A stretch of 64,000 bases of DNA from Hippasteria phrygiana (lineage: Eukaryota > Echinodermata > Asteroidea > Valvatida > Goniasteridae): positions 186,001-250,000 of the forward strand of contig JAZGUH010000363.1 of assembly GCA_037893225.1 (NCBI GenBank), read 5' to 3'. Shown piece by piece: positions 30,498 to 42,602 of the stretch (the first letter of the stretch is position 1; each line of letters opens with the position of its first letter). A program made the position numbers and the translations under genes. A model generated the notes under the pieces. The model saw only the letters and a program-made list of their open reading frames with translations. It did no database searches and was not told the origin of the DNA.

Positions 30498-31676
30498 TGC
30501 AGGTTTTAAGGGTGCGGGTTTTAAGGGTGCGGGTTTTAAGGGTGCGGGTTTTAAGGGTGAGGGTTTTAAAAGTGCGGGTTTTAAGAGTGCGGGTTTTAAG
30601 AGTGCTAGAGTTAGGGCCTTGTTACACACTGCAATTTTAACAAGCAATTTGTGGGCAAGTAACAGCGCTGCAGCCGAAAAGAAATTCTTCAAGTGCAATA
30701 AAGACATTTTTCTTCTTAAGACAATTTTGTGAAAATAAAAAATTCCATGTTTTTCTATGTGGAATTTGGTTGGACCCGATTGCCTGAAAATTGTCCTGTG
30801 TGACATGGCCCTTAGAGTGAGAGTGCTTGTGTTCGGGTTAGAATGTGAGAGTAAGAGATAGAGAGACAGAGGTTTTAAGGGTGCGGGTTTTAGGGGTGCG
30901 GGTTTTAGGGGTGCGGGTTTTAGGGGTGCGGGTTTTAGGGGTGCGGGTTTTAGGGGTGCGGGTTTTAGGGGTGCGGGTTTTAGGGGTGCGGGTTTTAGGG
31001 TGCGGGTTTTAAGGGTGCGGGTTTTAAGGGTGCGGGTTTTAAGGGTGAGGGTTTTAAGAGTGCGGGTTTTAAGAGTGCGGGTTTTAAGAGTGCGGGTTTT
31101 AAGAGTGCGGGTTTTAAGAGTGCTAGAGTTAGGGCCTTGTTACACACTGCAATTTTAACAAGCAATTTGTGGGCAAGTAACAGCGCTGCAGCCGAAAAGA
31201 AATTCTTCAAGTGCAATAAAGACATTTTTCTTCTTAGGACAATTTGGTGAAAATAAAAAATTCCATGTTTTTCTATGTGGAATTTGGTTGGACCCGATTG
31301 CCTGAAAATTGTCCTGTGTGACATGGCCCTTAGAGTGAGAGTGCTTGTGTTCGGGTTAGAATGTGAGAGTAAGAGATAGAGAGACAGGGATAGATAGAGT
31401 GTTAGACTTACTCGTCTACAAAACACCATAGGTCTGTTGTGCTGATCTAAGCCCACATCCTACAGCATGATTTCATATGCTCTCTATCTCACTAGGCCTT
31501 TCAGTTCTGTCCAGGATAATCTTGTATGGCCTCGAGGTCTTGAACAGCCAGGAGCCGGAGGTTTATCTCTCCTGGAGTTGATGGAAAAATAGAGTAAGCG
31601 AGTTAGGGGTGTTCAAATTAGTTGTTAAGAGTGAAGGGTTTGAGTGCAAGTGTTAGGGTTAACGTTCAAGTTAGAG
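30498..31676. repeat. Higher-order segment 14
   Basis: 7 15-mers; C 30611-30814; ~17 with a 14-bp unit; C 31129-31332; D 31387-31676. Second copy of segment 9. Confidence 0.9.
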
Positions 31677-32336
31677 TGCGGGTTTTAGGGGTGCGGGTTT
31701 TAGGGTGCGGGTTTTAAGGGTGAGGGTTTTAAGAGTGCGGGTTTTAAGAGTGCGGGTTTTAAGAGTGCGGGTTTTAAGAGTGCTAGAGTTAGGGCCTTGT
31801 TACACACTGCAATTTTAACAAGCAATTTGTGGGCAAGTAACAGCGCTGCAGCCGAAAAGAAATTCTTCAAGTGCAATAAAGACATTTTTCTTCTTAGGAC
31901 AATTTGGTGAAAATAAAAAATTCCATGTTTTTCTATGTGGAATTTGGTTGGACCCGATTGCCTGAAAATTGTCCTGTGTGACATGGCCCTTAGAGTGAGA
32001 GTGCTTGTGTTCGGGTTAGAATGTGAGAGTAAGAGATAGAGAGACAGGGATAGATAGAGTGTTAGACTTACTCGTCTACAAAACACCATAGGTCTGTTGT
32101 GCTGATCTAAGCCCACATCCTACAGCATGATTTCATATGCTCTCTATCTCACTAGGCCTTTCAGTTCTGTCCAGGATAATCTTGTATGGCCTCGAGGTCT
32201 TGAACAGCCAGGAGCCGGAGGTTTATCTCTCCTGGAGTTGATGGAAAAATAGAGTAAGCGAGTTAGGGGTGTTCAAATTAGTTGTTAAGAGTTAAGGGTT
32301 TGAGTGCAAGTGTTAGGGTTAACGTTCAAGTTAGAG
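31677..32336. repeat. Higher-order segment 15 (single C)
   Basis: 7 15-mers; C 31789-31992; D 32047-32336. Second copy of segment 10. The sequence before it reads AAGAGTGAAGGG at 31628, in place of AAGAGTTAAGGG. Confidence 0.9.
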
Positions 32337-33950
32337 TGCAGGTTTTAAGGGTGCGGGTTTTAAGGGTGCGGGTTTTAAGGGTGAGGGTTTTAAAAGTGCG
32401 GGTTTTAAGAGTGCGGGTTTTAAGAGTGCGGGTTTAAAGAGTGCTAGAGTTAGGGCCTTGTTACACACTGCAATTTTAACAAGCAATTTGTGGGCAAGTA
32501 ACAGCGCTGCAGCCGAAAAGAAATTCTTCAAGTGCAATAAAGACATTTTTCTTCTTAAGACAATTTTGTGAAAATAAAAAATTCCATGTTTTTCTATGTG
32601 GAATTTGGTTGGACCCGATTGCCTGAAAATTGTCCTGTGTGACATGGCCCTTAGAGTGAGAGTGCTTGTGTTCGGGTTAGAATGTGAGAGTAAGAGATAG
32701 AGAGACAGAGGTTTTAAGGGTGCGGGTTTTAGGGGGTGCGGGTTTTAGGGGTGCGGGTTTTAGGGGTGCGGGTTTTAGGGGTGCGGGTTTTAGGGGTGCG
32801 GGTTTTAGGGGTGCGGGTTTTAAGGGTGCGGGTTTTAGGGGTGCGGGTTTTAGGGGTGCGGGTTTTAAGGGTGCGGGTTTTAAGTTAGGGCCTTGTTACA
32901 CAATGCAATTTTAACAAGCAATTTGTGGGCAAGTAACAGCGCTGCAGCCGAAAAGAAATTCTTCAAGTGCAATAAAGACATTTTTCTTCTTAAGACAATT
33001 TGGTGAAAATACAAAATTCCATGTTTTTCTATGTGGAATTTGGTTGGACCCGATTGCCTGAAAATTGTCCTGTGTGACATGGCCCTTAGAGTGAGAGTGC
33101 TTGTGTTCGGGTTAGAATGTGAGAGTAAGAGATAGAGAGACAGAGGTTTTAAGGGTGCGGGTTTTAGGGGTGCGGGTTTTAGGGGTGCGGGTTTTAGGGG
33201 TGCGGGTTTTAGGGGTGCGGGTTTTAGGGGTGCGGGTTTTAGGGGTGCGGGTTTTAGGGGTGCGGGTTTTAGGGTGCGGGTTTTAAGGGTGCGGGTTTTA
33301 AGGGTGCGGGTTTTAAGGGTGAGGGTTTTAAGAGTGCGGGTTTTAAGAGTGCGGGTTTTAAGAGTGCGGGTTTTAAGAGTGCGGGTTTTAAGAGTGCCAG
33401 AGTTAGGGCCTTGTTACACACTGCAATTTTAACAAGCAATTTGTGGGCAAGTAACAGCGCTGCAGCCGAAAAGAAATTCTTCAAGTGCAATAAAGACATT
33501 TTTCTTCTTAGGACAATTTGGTGAAAATAAAAAATTCCATGTTTTTCTATGTGGAATTTGGTTGGACCCGATTGCCTGAAAATTGTCCTGTGTGACATGG
33601 CCCTTAGAGTGAGAGTGCTTGTGTTCGGGTTAGAATGTGAGAGTAAGAGATAGAGAGACAGGGATAGATAGAGTGTTAGACTTACTCGTCTACAAAACAC
33701 CATAGGTCTGTTGTGCTGATCTAAGCCCACATCCTACAGCATGATTTCATATGCTCTCTATCTCACTAGGCCTTTCAGTTCTGTCCAGGATAATCTTGTA
33801 TGGCCTCGAGGTCTTGAACAGCCAGGAGCCGGAGGTTTATCTCTCCTGGAGTTGATGGAAAAATAGAGTAAGCGAGTTAGGGGTGTTCAAATTAGTTGTT
33901 AAGAGTTAAGGGTTTGAGTGCAAGTGTTAGGGTTAACGTTCAAGTTAGAG
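32337..33950. repeat. Higher-order segment 16
   Basis: 7 15-mers (lost-T marker, its last occurrence); C 32450-32653; ~12 with a GGGGG unit; C 32885-33088; ~17 with a 14-bp unit; C 33403-33606 preceded by GCCAGAG instead of GCTAGAG; D 33661-33950. Confidence 0.9.
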
Positions 33951-35159
33951 TGCGGGTTTTAAGGGTGCGGGTTTTAAGGGTGCGGGTTTTAAGGGTGAGG
34001 GTTTTAAAAGTGCGGGTTTTAAGAGTGCGGGTTTTAAGAGTGCTAGAGTTAGGGCCTTGTTACACACTGCAATTTTAACAAGCAATTTGTGGGCAAGTAA
34101 CAGCGCTGCAGCCGAAAAGAAATTCTTCAAGTGCAATAAAGACATTTTTCTTCTTAAGACAATTTTGTGAAAATAAAAAATTCCATGTTTTTCTATGTGG
34201 AATTTGGTTGGACCCGATTGCCTGAAAATTGTCCTGTGTGACATGGCCCTTAGAGTGAGAGTGCTTGTGTTCGGGTTAGAATGTGAGAGTAAGAGATAGA
34301 GAGACAGAGGTTTTAAGGGTGCGGGTTTTAAGGGTGCGGGTTTTAGGGGTGCGGGTTTTAGGGGTGCGGGTTTTAGGGGTGCGGGTTTTAGGGGTGCGGG
34401 TTTTAGGGGTGCGGGTTTTAGGGGTGCGGGTTTTAGGGGTGCGGGTTTTAGGGGTGCGGGTTTTAGGGGTGCGGGTTTTAGGGGTGCGGGTTTTAGGGTG
34501 CGGGTTTTAGGGGTGCGGGTTTTAAGGGTGCGGGTTTTAGGGGTGCGGGTTTTAAGGGTGAGGGTTTTAAGAGTGCGGGTTTTAAGAGTGCGGGTTTTAA
34601 GAGTGCTAGAGTTAGGGCCTTGTTACACACTGCAATTTTAACAAGCAATTTGTGGGCAAGTAACAGCGCTGCAGCCGAAAAGAAATTCTTCAAGTGCAAT
34701 AAAGACATTTTTCTTCTTAGGACAATTTGGTGAAAATAAAAAATTCCATGTTTTTCTATGTGGAATTTGGTTGGACCCGATTGCCTGAAAATTGTCCTGT
34801 GTGACATGGCCCTTAGAGTGAGAGTGCTTGTGTTCGGGTTAGAATGTGAGAGTAAGAGATAGAGAGACAGGGATAGATAGAGTGTTAGACTTACTCGTCT
34901 ACAAAACACCATAGGTCTGTTGTGCTGATCTAAGCCCACATCCTACAGCATGATTTCATATGCTCTCTATCTCACTAGGCCTTTCAGTTCTGTCCAGGAT
35001 AATCTTGTATGGCCTCGAGGTCTTGAACAGCCAGGAGCCGGAGGTTTATCTCTCCTGGAGTTGATGGAAAAATAGAGTAAGCGAGTTAGGGGTGTTCAAA
35101 TTAGTTGTTAAGAGTTAAGGGTTTGAGTGCAAGTGTTAGGGTTAACGTTCAAGTTAGAG
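33951..35159. repeat. Higher-order segment 17
   Basis: 6 15-mers starting GCGGG rather than GCAGG; C 34049-34252; ~20 with alternating AGGGG/AAGGG units after a 14-bp unit; C 34612-34815; D 34870-35159. It marks the change from the first higher-order pattern to the 1.82-kb pattern. Confidence 0.9.
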
Positions 35160-36977
35160 TGCAGGTTTTAAGGGTGCGGGTTTTAAGGGTGCAGGTTTTA
35201 AGGGTGCGGGTTTTAAGGGTGAGGGTTTTAAAAGTGCGGGTTTTAAGAGTGCGGGTTTTAAGAGTGCGGGTTTTAAGAGTGCTAGAGTTAGGGCCTTGTT
35301 ACACACTGCAATTTTAACAAGCAATTTGTGGGCAAGTAACAGCGCTGCAGCCGAAAAGAAATTCTTCAAGTGCAATAAAGACATTTTTCTTCTTAAGACA
35401 ATTTTGTGAAAATAAAAAATTCCATGTTTTTCTATGTGGAATTTGGTTGGACACGATTGCCTGAAAATTGTCCTGTGTGACATGGCCCTTAGAGTGAGAG
35501 TGCTTGTGTTCGGGTTAGAATGTGAGAGTAAGAGATAGAGAGACAGAGGTTTTAAGGGTGCGGGTTTTAAGGGTGCGGGTTTTAGGGGTGCGGGTTTTAG
35601 GGGTGCGGGTTTTAGGGGTGCGGGTTTTAGGGGTGCGGGTTTTAGGGGTGCGGGTTTTAGGGGTGCGGGTTTTAGGGGTGCGGGTTTTAGGGGTGCGGGT
35701 TTTAGGGGTGCGGGTTTTAAGGGTGCGGGTTTTAAGGGTGCGGGTTTTAAGGGTGAGGGTTTTAAAAGTGCGGGTTTTAAGAGTGCAGGTTTTAAGAGTG
35801 CGGGTTTTAAGAGTGCGGGTTTTAAGAGTGCTAGAGTTAGGGCCTTGTTACACACTGCAATTTTAACAAGCAATTTGTGGGCAAGTAACAGCGCTGCAGC
35901 CGAAAAGAAATTCTTCAAGTGCAATAAAGACATTTTTCTTCTTAAGACAATTTTGTGAAAATAAATAATTCCATGTTTTTCTATGTGGAATTTGGTTGGA
36001 CCCGATTGCCTGAAAATTGTCCTGTGTGACATGGCCCTTAGAGTGAGAGTGCTTGTGTTCGGGTTAGAATGTGAGAGTAAGAGATAGAGAGACAGAGGTT
36101 TTAAGGGTGCGGGTTTTAAGGGTGCGGGTTTTAGGGGTGCGGGTTTTAGGGGTGCGGGTTTTAGGGGTGCGGGTTTTAGGGGTGCGGGTTTTAGGGGTGC
36201 GGGTTTTAGGGGTGCGGGTTTTAGGGGTGCGGGTTTTAGGGGTGCGGGTTTTAGGGGTGCGGGTTTTAGGGGTGCGGGTTTTAGGGGTGCGGGTTTTAGG
36301 GGTGCGGGTTTTAGGGTGCGGGTTTTAAGGGTGCGGGTTTTAAGGGTGCGGGTTTTAAGGGTGAGGGTTTTAAAAGTGCGGGTTTTAAGAGTGCAGGTTT
36401 TAAGAGTGCGGGTTTTAAGAGTGCTAGAGTTAGGGCCTTGTTACACACTGCAATTTTAACAAGCAATTTGTGGGCAAGTAACAGCGCTGCAGCCGAAAAG
36501 AAATTCTTCAAGTGCAATAAAGACATTTTTCTTCTTAAGACAATTTTGTGAAAATAAATAATTCCATGTTTTTCTATGTGGAATTTGGTTGGACCCGATT
36601 GCCTGAAAATTGTCCTGTGTGACATGGCCCTTAGAGTGAGAGTGCTTGTGTTCGGGTTAGAATGTGAGAGTAAGAGATAGAGAGACAGGGATAGATAGAG
36701 TGTTAGACTTACTCGTCTACAAAACACCATAGGTCTGTTGTGCTGATCTAAGCCCACATCCTACAGCATGATTTCATATGCTCTCTATCTCACTAGGCCT
36801 TTCAGTTCTGTCCAGGATAATCTTGTATGGCCTCGAGGTCTTGAACAGCCAGGAGCCGGAGGTTTATCTCTCCTGGAGTTGATGGAAAAATAGAGTAAGT
36901 GAGTTAGGGGTGTTCAAATTAGTTGTTAAGAGTTAAGGGTTTGAGTGCAAGTGTTAGGGTTAACGTTCAAGTTAGAG
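35160..36977. repeat. Higher-order segment 18 (1.82-kb repeat, copy 1)
   Basis: 8 15-mers; C 35288-35491 (GGACACGATT); ~19; C 35837-36040 (AATAAATAATT); ~22 with a 14-bp unit; C 36430-36633; D 36688-36977. D-to-D distance 1,818 bp. Confidence 0.9.
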
Positions 36978-38796
36978 TGCAGGTTTTAAGGGTGCGGGTT
37001 TTAAGGGTGCGGGTTTTAAGGGTGCAGGTTTTAAGGGTGCGGGTTTTAAGGGTGAGGGTTTTAAAAGTGCGGGTTTTAAGAGTGCGGGTTTTAAGAGTGC
37101 GGGTTTTAAGAGTGCTAGAGTTAGGGCCTTGTTACACACTGCAATTTTAACAAGCAATTTGTGGGCAAGTAACAGCGCTGCAGCCGAAAAGAAATTCTTC
37201 AAGTGCAATAAAGACATTTTTCTTCTTAAGACAATTTTGTGAAAATAAAAAATTCCATGTTTTTCTATGTGGAATTTGGTTGGACCCGATTGCCTGAAAA
37301 TTGTCCTGTGTGACATGGCCCTTAGAGTGAGAGTGCTTGTGTTCGGGTTAGAATGTGAGAGTAAGAGATAGAGAGACAGAGGTTTTAAGGGTGCGGGTTT
37401 TAAGGGTGCGGGTTTTAAGGGTGCGGGTTTTAGGGGTGCGGGTTTTAGGGGTGCGGGTTTTAGGGGTGCGGGTTTTAGGGGTGCGGGTTTTAGCGGTGCG
37501 GGTTTTAGGGGTGCGGGTTTTAGGGGTGCGGGTTTTAGGGGTGCGGGTTTTAGGGGTGCGGGTTTTAAGGGTGCGGATTTTAAGGGTGCGGGTTTTAAGG
37601 GTGAGGGTTTTAAAAGTGCGGGTTTTAAGAGTGCGGGTTTTAAGAGTGCTAGAGTTAGGGCCTTGTTACACACTGCAATTTTAACAAGCAATTTGTGGGC
37701 AAGTAACAGCGCTGCAGCCGAAAAGAAATTCTTCAAGTGCAATAAAGACATTTTTCTTCTTAAGACAATTTTGTGAAAATAAATAATTCCATGTTTTTCT
37801 ATGTGGAATTTGGTTGGACCCGATTGCCTGAAAATTGTCCTGTGTGACATGGCCCTTAGAGTGAGAGTGCTTGTGTTCGGGTTAGAATGTGAGAGTAAGA
37901 GATAGAGAGACAGAGGTTTTAAGGGTGCGGGTTTTAGGGGTGCGGGTTTTAGGGGTGCGGGTTTTAGGGGTGCGGGTTTTAGGGGTGCGGGTTTTAGGGG
38001 TGCGGGTTTTAGGGGTGCGGGTTTTAGGGGTGCGGGTTTTAGGGGTGCGGGTTTTAGGGGTGCGGGTTTTAAGGGTGCGGGTTTTAAGGGTGCGGGTTTT
38101 AAGGGTGCGGGTTTTAAGGGTGAGGGTTTTAAAAGTGCCTGTTTTAAGAGTGCGGGTTTTAAGGGTGCGGGTTTTAAGGGTGAGGGTTTTAAAAGTGCGG
38201 GTTTTAAGAGTGCAGGTTTTAAGAGTGCGGGTTTTAAGAGTGCTAGAGTTAGGGCCTTGTTACACACTGCAATTTTAACAAGCAATTTGTGGGCAAGTAA
38301 CAGCGCTGCAGCCGAAAAGAAATTCTTCAAGTGCAATAAAGACATTTTTCTTCTTAAGACAATTTTGTGAAAATAAATAATTCCATGTTTTTCTATGTGG
38401 AATTTGGTTGGACCCGATTGCCTGAAAATTGTCCTGTGTGACATGGCCCTTAGAGTGAGAGTGCTTGTGTTCGGGTTAGAATGTGAGAGTAAGAGATAGA
38501 GAGACAGGGATAGATAGAGTGTTAGACTTACTCGTCTACAAAACACCATAGGTCTGTTGTGCTGATCTAAGCCCACATCCTACAGCATGATTTCATATGC
38601 TCTCTATCTCACTAGGCCTTTCAGTTCTGTCCAGGATAATCTTGTATGGCCTCGAGGTCTTGAACAGCCAGGAGCCGGAGGTTTATCTCTCCTGGAGTTG
38701 ATGGAAAAATAGAGTAAGTGAGTTAGGGGTGTTCAAATTAGTTGTTAAGAGTTAAGGGTTTGAGTGCAAGTGTTAGGGTTAACGTTCAAGTTAGAG
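36978..38796. repeat. Higher-order segment 19 (1.82-kb repeat, copy 2)
   Basis: 9 15-mers; C 37121-37324; ~18; C 37655-37858; ~22; C 38249-38452; D 38507-38796. D-to-D distance 1,819 bp. The third array contains its end-module twice (GAGGG...AAAAG near 38117 and again near 38177), an internal duplication of 4 units. One TTTTAGCGG unit near 37490. Confidence 0.9.
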
Positions 38797-41477
38797 TGCA
38801 GGTTTTAAGGGTGCGGGTTTTAAGGGTGCGGGTTTTAAGGGTGCAGGTTTTAAGGGTGCGGGTTTTAAGGGTGAGGGTTTTAAAAGTGCGGGTTTTAAGA
38901 GTGCGGGTTTTAAGAGTGCGGGTTTTAAGAGTGCGGGTTTTAAGAGTGCTAGAGTTAGGGCCTTGTTACACACTGCAATTTTAACAAGCAATTTGTGGGC
39001 AAGTAACAGCGCTGCAGCCGAAAAGAAATTCTTCAAGTGCAATAAAGACATTTTTCTTCTTAAGACAATTTTGTGAAAATAAAAAATTCCATGTTTTTCT
39101 ATGTGGAATTTGGTTGGACCCGATTGCCTGAAAATTGTCCTGTGTGACATGGCCCTTAGAGTGAGAGTGCTTGTGTTCGGGTTAGAATGTGAGAGTAAGA
39201 GATAGAGAGACAGAGGTTTTAAGGGTGCGGGTTTTAAGGGTGCGGGTTTTAAGGGTGCGGGTTTTAGGGGTGCGGGTTTTAGGGGTGCGGGTTTTAGGGG
39301 TGCGGGTTTTAGGGGTGCGGGTTTTAGGGGTGCGGGTTTTAGGGGTGCGGGTTTTAGGGGTGCGGGTTTTAGGGGTGCGGGTTTTAGGGGTGCGGGTTTT
39401 AAGGGTGCGGGTTTTAAGGGTGCGGGTTTTAAGGGTGAGGGTTTTAAAAGTGCGGGTTTTAAGAGTGCGGGTTTTAAGAGTGCTAGAGTTAGGGCCTTGT
39501 TACACACTGCAATTTTAACAAGCAATTTGTGGGCAAGTAACAGCGCTGCAGCCGAAAAGAAATTCTTCAAGTGCAATAAAGACATTTTTCTTCTTAAGAC
39601 AATTTTGTGAAAATAAATAATTCCATGTTTTTCTATGTGGAATTTGGTTGGACCCGATTGCCTGAAAATTGTCCTGTGTGACATGGCCCTTAGAGTGAGA
39701 GTGCTTGTGTTCGGGTTAGAATGTGAGAGTAAGAGATAGAGAGACAGAGGTTTTAAGGGTGCGGGTTTTAGGGGTGCGGGTTTTAGGGGTGCGGGTTTTA
39801 GGGGTGCGGGTTTTAGGGGTGCGGGTTTTAGGGGTGCGGGTTTTAGGGGTGCGGGTTTTAGGGGTGCGGGTTTTAGGGGTGCGGGTTTTAGGGGTGCGGG
39901 TTTTAGGGGTGCGGGTTTTAAGGGTGCGGGTTTTAAGGGTGCGGGTTTTAAGGGTGCGGGTTTTAAGGGTGAGGGTTTTAAAAGTGCCTGTTTTAAGAGT
40001 GCGGGTTTTAAGAGTGCAGGTTTTAAGAGTGCTAGAGTTAGGGCCTTGTTACACACTGCAATTTTAACAAGCAATTTGTGGGCAAGTAACAGCGCTGCAG
40101 CCGAAAAGAAATTCTTCAAGTGCAATAAAGACATTTTTCTTCTTGAGACAATTTTGTGAAAATAAATAATTCCATGTTTTTCTATGTGGAATTTGGTTGG
40201 ACCCGATTGCCTGAAAATTGTCCTGTGTGACATGGCCCTTAGAGTGAGAGTGCTTGTGTTCGGGTTAGAATGTGAGAGTAAGAGATAGAGAGACAGAGGT
40301 TTTAAGGGTGCGGATTTTAGGGGTGCGGGTTTTAGGGGTGCGGGTTTTAGGGGTGCGGGTTTTAGGGGTGCGGGTTTTAGGGGTGCGGGTTTTAGGGGTG
40401 CGGGTTTTAGGGGTGCGGGTTTTAGGGTGCGGGTTTTAAGGGTGCAGGTTTTAAGGGTGCGGGTTTTAAGGGTGAGGGTTTTAAAAGTGCGGGTTTTAAG
40501 AGTGCAGGTTTTAAGAGTGCGGGTTTTAAGAGTGCTAGAGTTAGGGCCTTGTTACACACTGCAATTTTAACAAGCAATTTGTGGGCAAGTAACAGCGCTG
40601 CAGCCGAAAAGAAATTCTTCAAGTGCAATAAAGACATTTTTCTTCTTAAGACAATTTTGTGAAAATAAATAATTCCATGTTTTTCTATGTGGAATTTGGT
40701 TGGACCCGATTGCCTGAAAATTGTCCTGTGTGACATGGCCCTTAGAGTGAGAGTGCTTGTGTTCGGGTTAGAATGTGAGAGTAAGAGATAGAGAGACAGA
40801 GGTTTTAAGGGTGCGGGTTTTAAGGGTGCGGGTTTTAGGGGTGCGGGTTTTAGGGGTGCGGGTTTTAGGGGTGCGGGTTTTAGGGGTGCGGGTTTTAGGG
40901 GTGCGGGTTTTAGGGGTGCGGGTTTTAAGTTAGGGCCTTGTTACACAATGCAATTTTAACAAGCAATTTGTGGGCAAGTAACAGCGCTGCAGCCGAAAAG
41001 AAATTCTTCAAGTGCAATAAAGACATTTTTCTTCTTAAGACAATTTGGTGAAAATACAAAATTCCATGTTTTTCTATGTGGAATTTGGTTGGACCCGATT
41101 GCCTGAAAATTGTCCTGTGTGACATGGCCCTTAGAGTGAGAGTGCTTGTGTTCGGGTTAGAATGTGAGAGTAAGAGATAGAGAGACAGGGATAGATAGAG
41201 TGTTAGACTTACTCGTCTACAAAACACCATAGGTCTGTTGTGCTGATCTAAGCCCGCATCCTACAGCATGATTTCATATGCTCTCTATCTCACTAGGCCT
41301 TTCAGTTCTGTCCAGGATAATCTTGTATGGCCTCGAGGTCTTGAACAGCCAGGAGCCGGAGGTTTATCTCTCCTGGAGTTGATGGAAAAATAGAGTAAGC
41401 GAGTTAGGGGTGTTCAAATTAGTTGTTAAGAGTTAAGGGTTTGAGTGCAAGTGTTAGGGTTAACGTTCAAGTTAGAG
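38797..41477. repeat. Higher-order segment 20
   Basis: 10 15-mers; C 38955-39158; ~18; C 39489-39692; ~19; C 40038-40241 (CTTGAGACAATT); ~16; C 40541-40744; ~8; C 40930-41133; D 41188-41477 (gcccGc). The first three C units repeat segment 19. The rest is a transition in which the AAGTTA junction reappears. Confidence 0.9.
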
Positions 41478-42602
41478 TGCAGGTTTTAAGGGTGCGGGTT
41501 TTAAGGGTGCGGGTTTTAAGGGTGCGGGTTTTAAGGGTGAGGGTTTTAAAAGTGCGGGTTTTAAGAGTGCGGGTTTTAAGAGTGCGGGTTTTAAGAGTGC
41601 TAGAGTTAGGGCCTTGTTACACACTGCAATTTTAACAAGCAATTTGTGGGCAAGTAACAGCGCTGCAGCCGAAAAGAAATTCTTCAAGTGCAATAAAGAC
41701 ATTTTTCTTCTTAAGACAATTTTGTGAAAATAAAAAATTCCATGTTTTTCTATGTGGAATTTGGTTGGACCCGATTGCCTGAAAATTGTCCTGTGTGACA
41801 TGGCCCTTAGAGTGAGAGTGCTTGTGTTCGGGTTAGAATGTGAGAGTAAGAGATAGAGAGACAGAGGTTTTAAGGGTGCGGGTTTTAAGGGTGCGGGTTT
41901 TAGGGGTGCGGGTTTTAGGGGTGCGGGTTTTAGGGGTGCGGGTTTTAGGGGTGCGGGTTTTAGGGGTGCGGGTTTTAGGGGTGCGGGTTTTAGGGGTGCG
42001 GGTTTTAGGGGTGCGGGTTTTAGGGGTGCGGGTTTTAGGGGTGCGGGTTTTAAGTTAGGGCCTTGTTACACAATGCAATTTTAACAAGCAATTTGTGGGC
42101 AAGTAACAGCGCTGCAGCCGAAAAGAAATTCTTCAAGTGCAATAAAGACATTTTTCTTCTTAAGACAATTTTGTGAAAATAAAAAATTCCATGTTTTTCT
42201 ATGTGGAATTTGGTTGGACCCGATTGCCTGAAAATTGTCCTGTGTGACATGGCCCTTAGAGTGAGAGTGCTTGTGTTCGGGTTAGAATGTGAGAGTAAGA
42301 GATAGAGAGACAGGGATAGATAGAGTGTTAGACTTACTCGTCTACAAAACACCATAGGTCTGTTGTGCTGATCTAAGCCCACATCCTACAGCATGATTTC
42401 ATATGCTCTCTATCTCACTAGGCCTTTCAGTTCTGTCCAGGATAATCTTGTATGGCCTCGAGGTCTTGAACAGCCAGGAGCCGGAGGTTTATCTCTCCTG
42501 GAGTTGATGGAAAAATAGAGTAAGCGAGTTAGGGGTGTTCAAATTAGTTGTTAAGAGTTAAGGGTTTGAGTGCAAGTGTTAGGGTTAACGTTCAAGTTAG
42601 AG
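41478..42602. repeat. Higher-order segment 21
   Basis: 8 15-mers; C 41606-41809; ~12; C 42055-42258; D 42313-42602. The shortest two-C segment, and the start of the third pattern. Confidence 0.9.
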
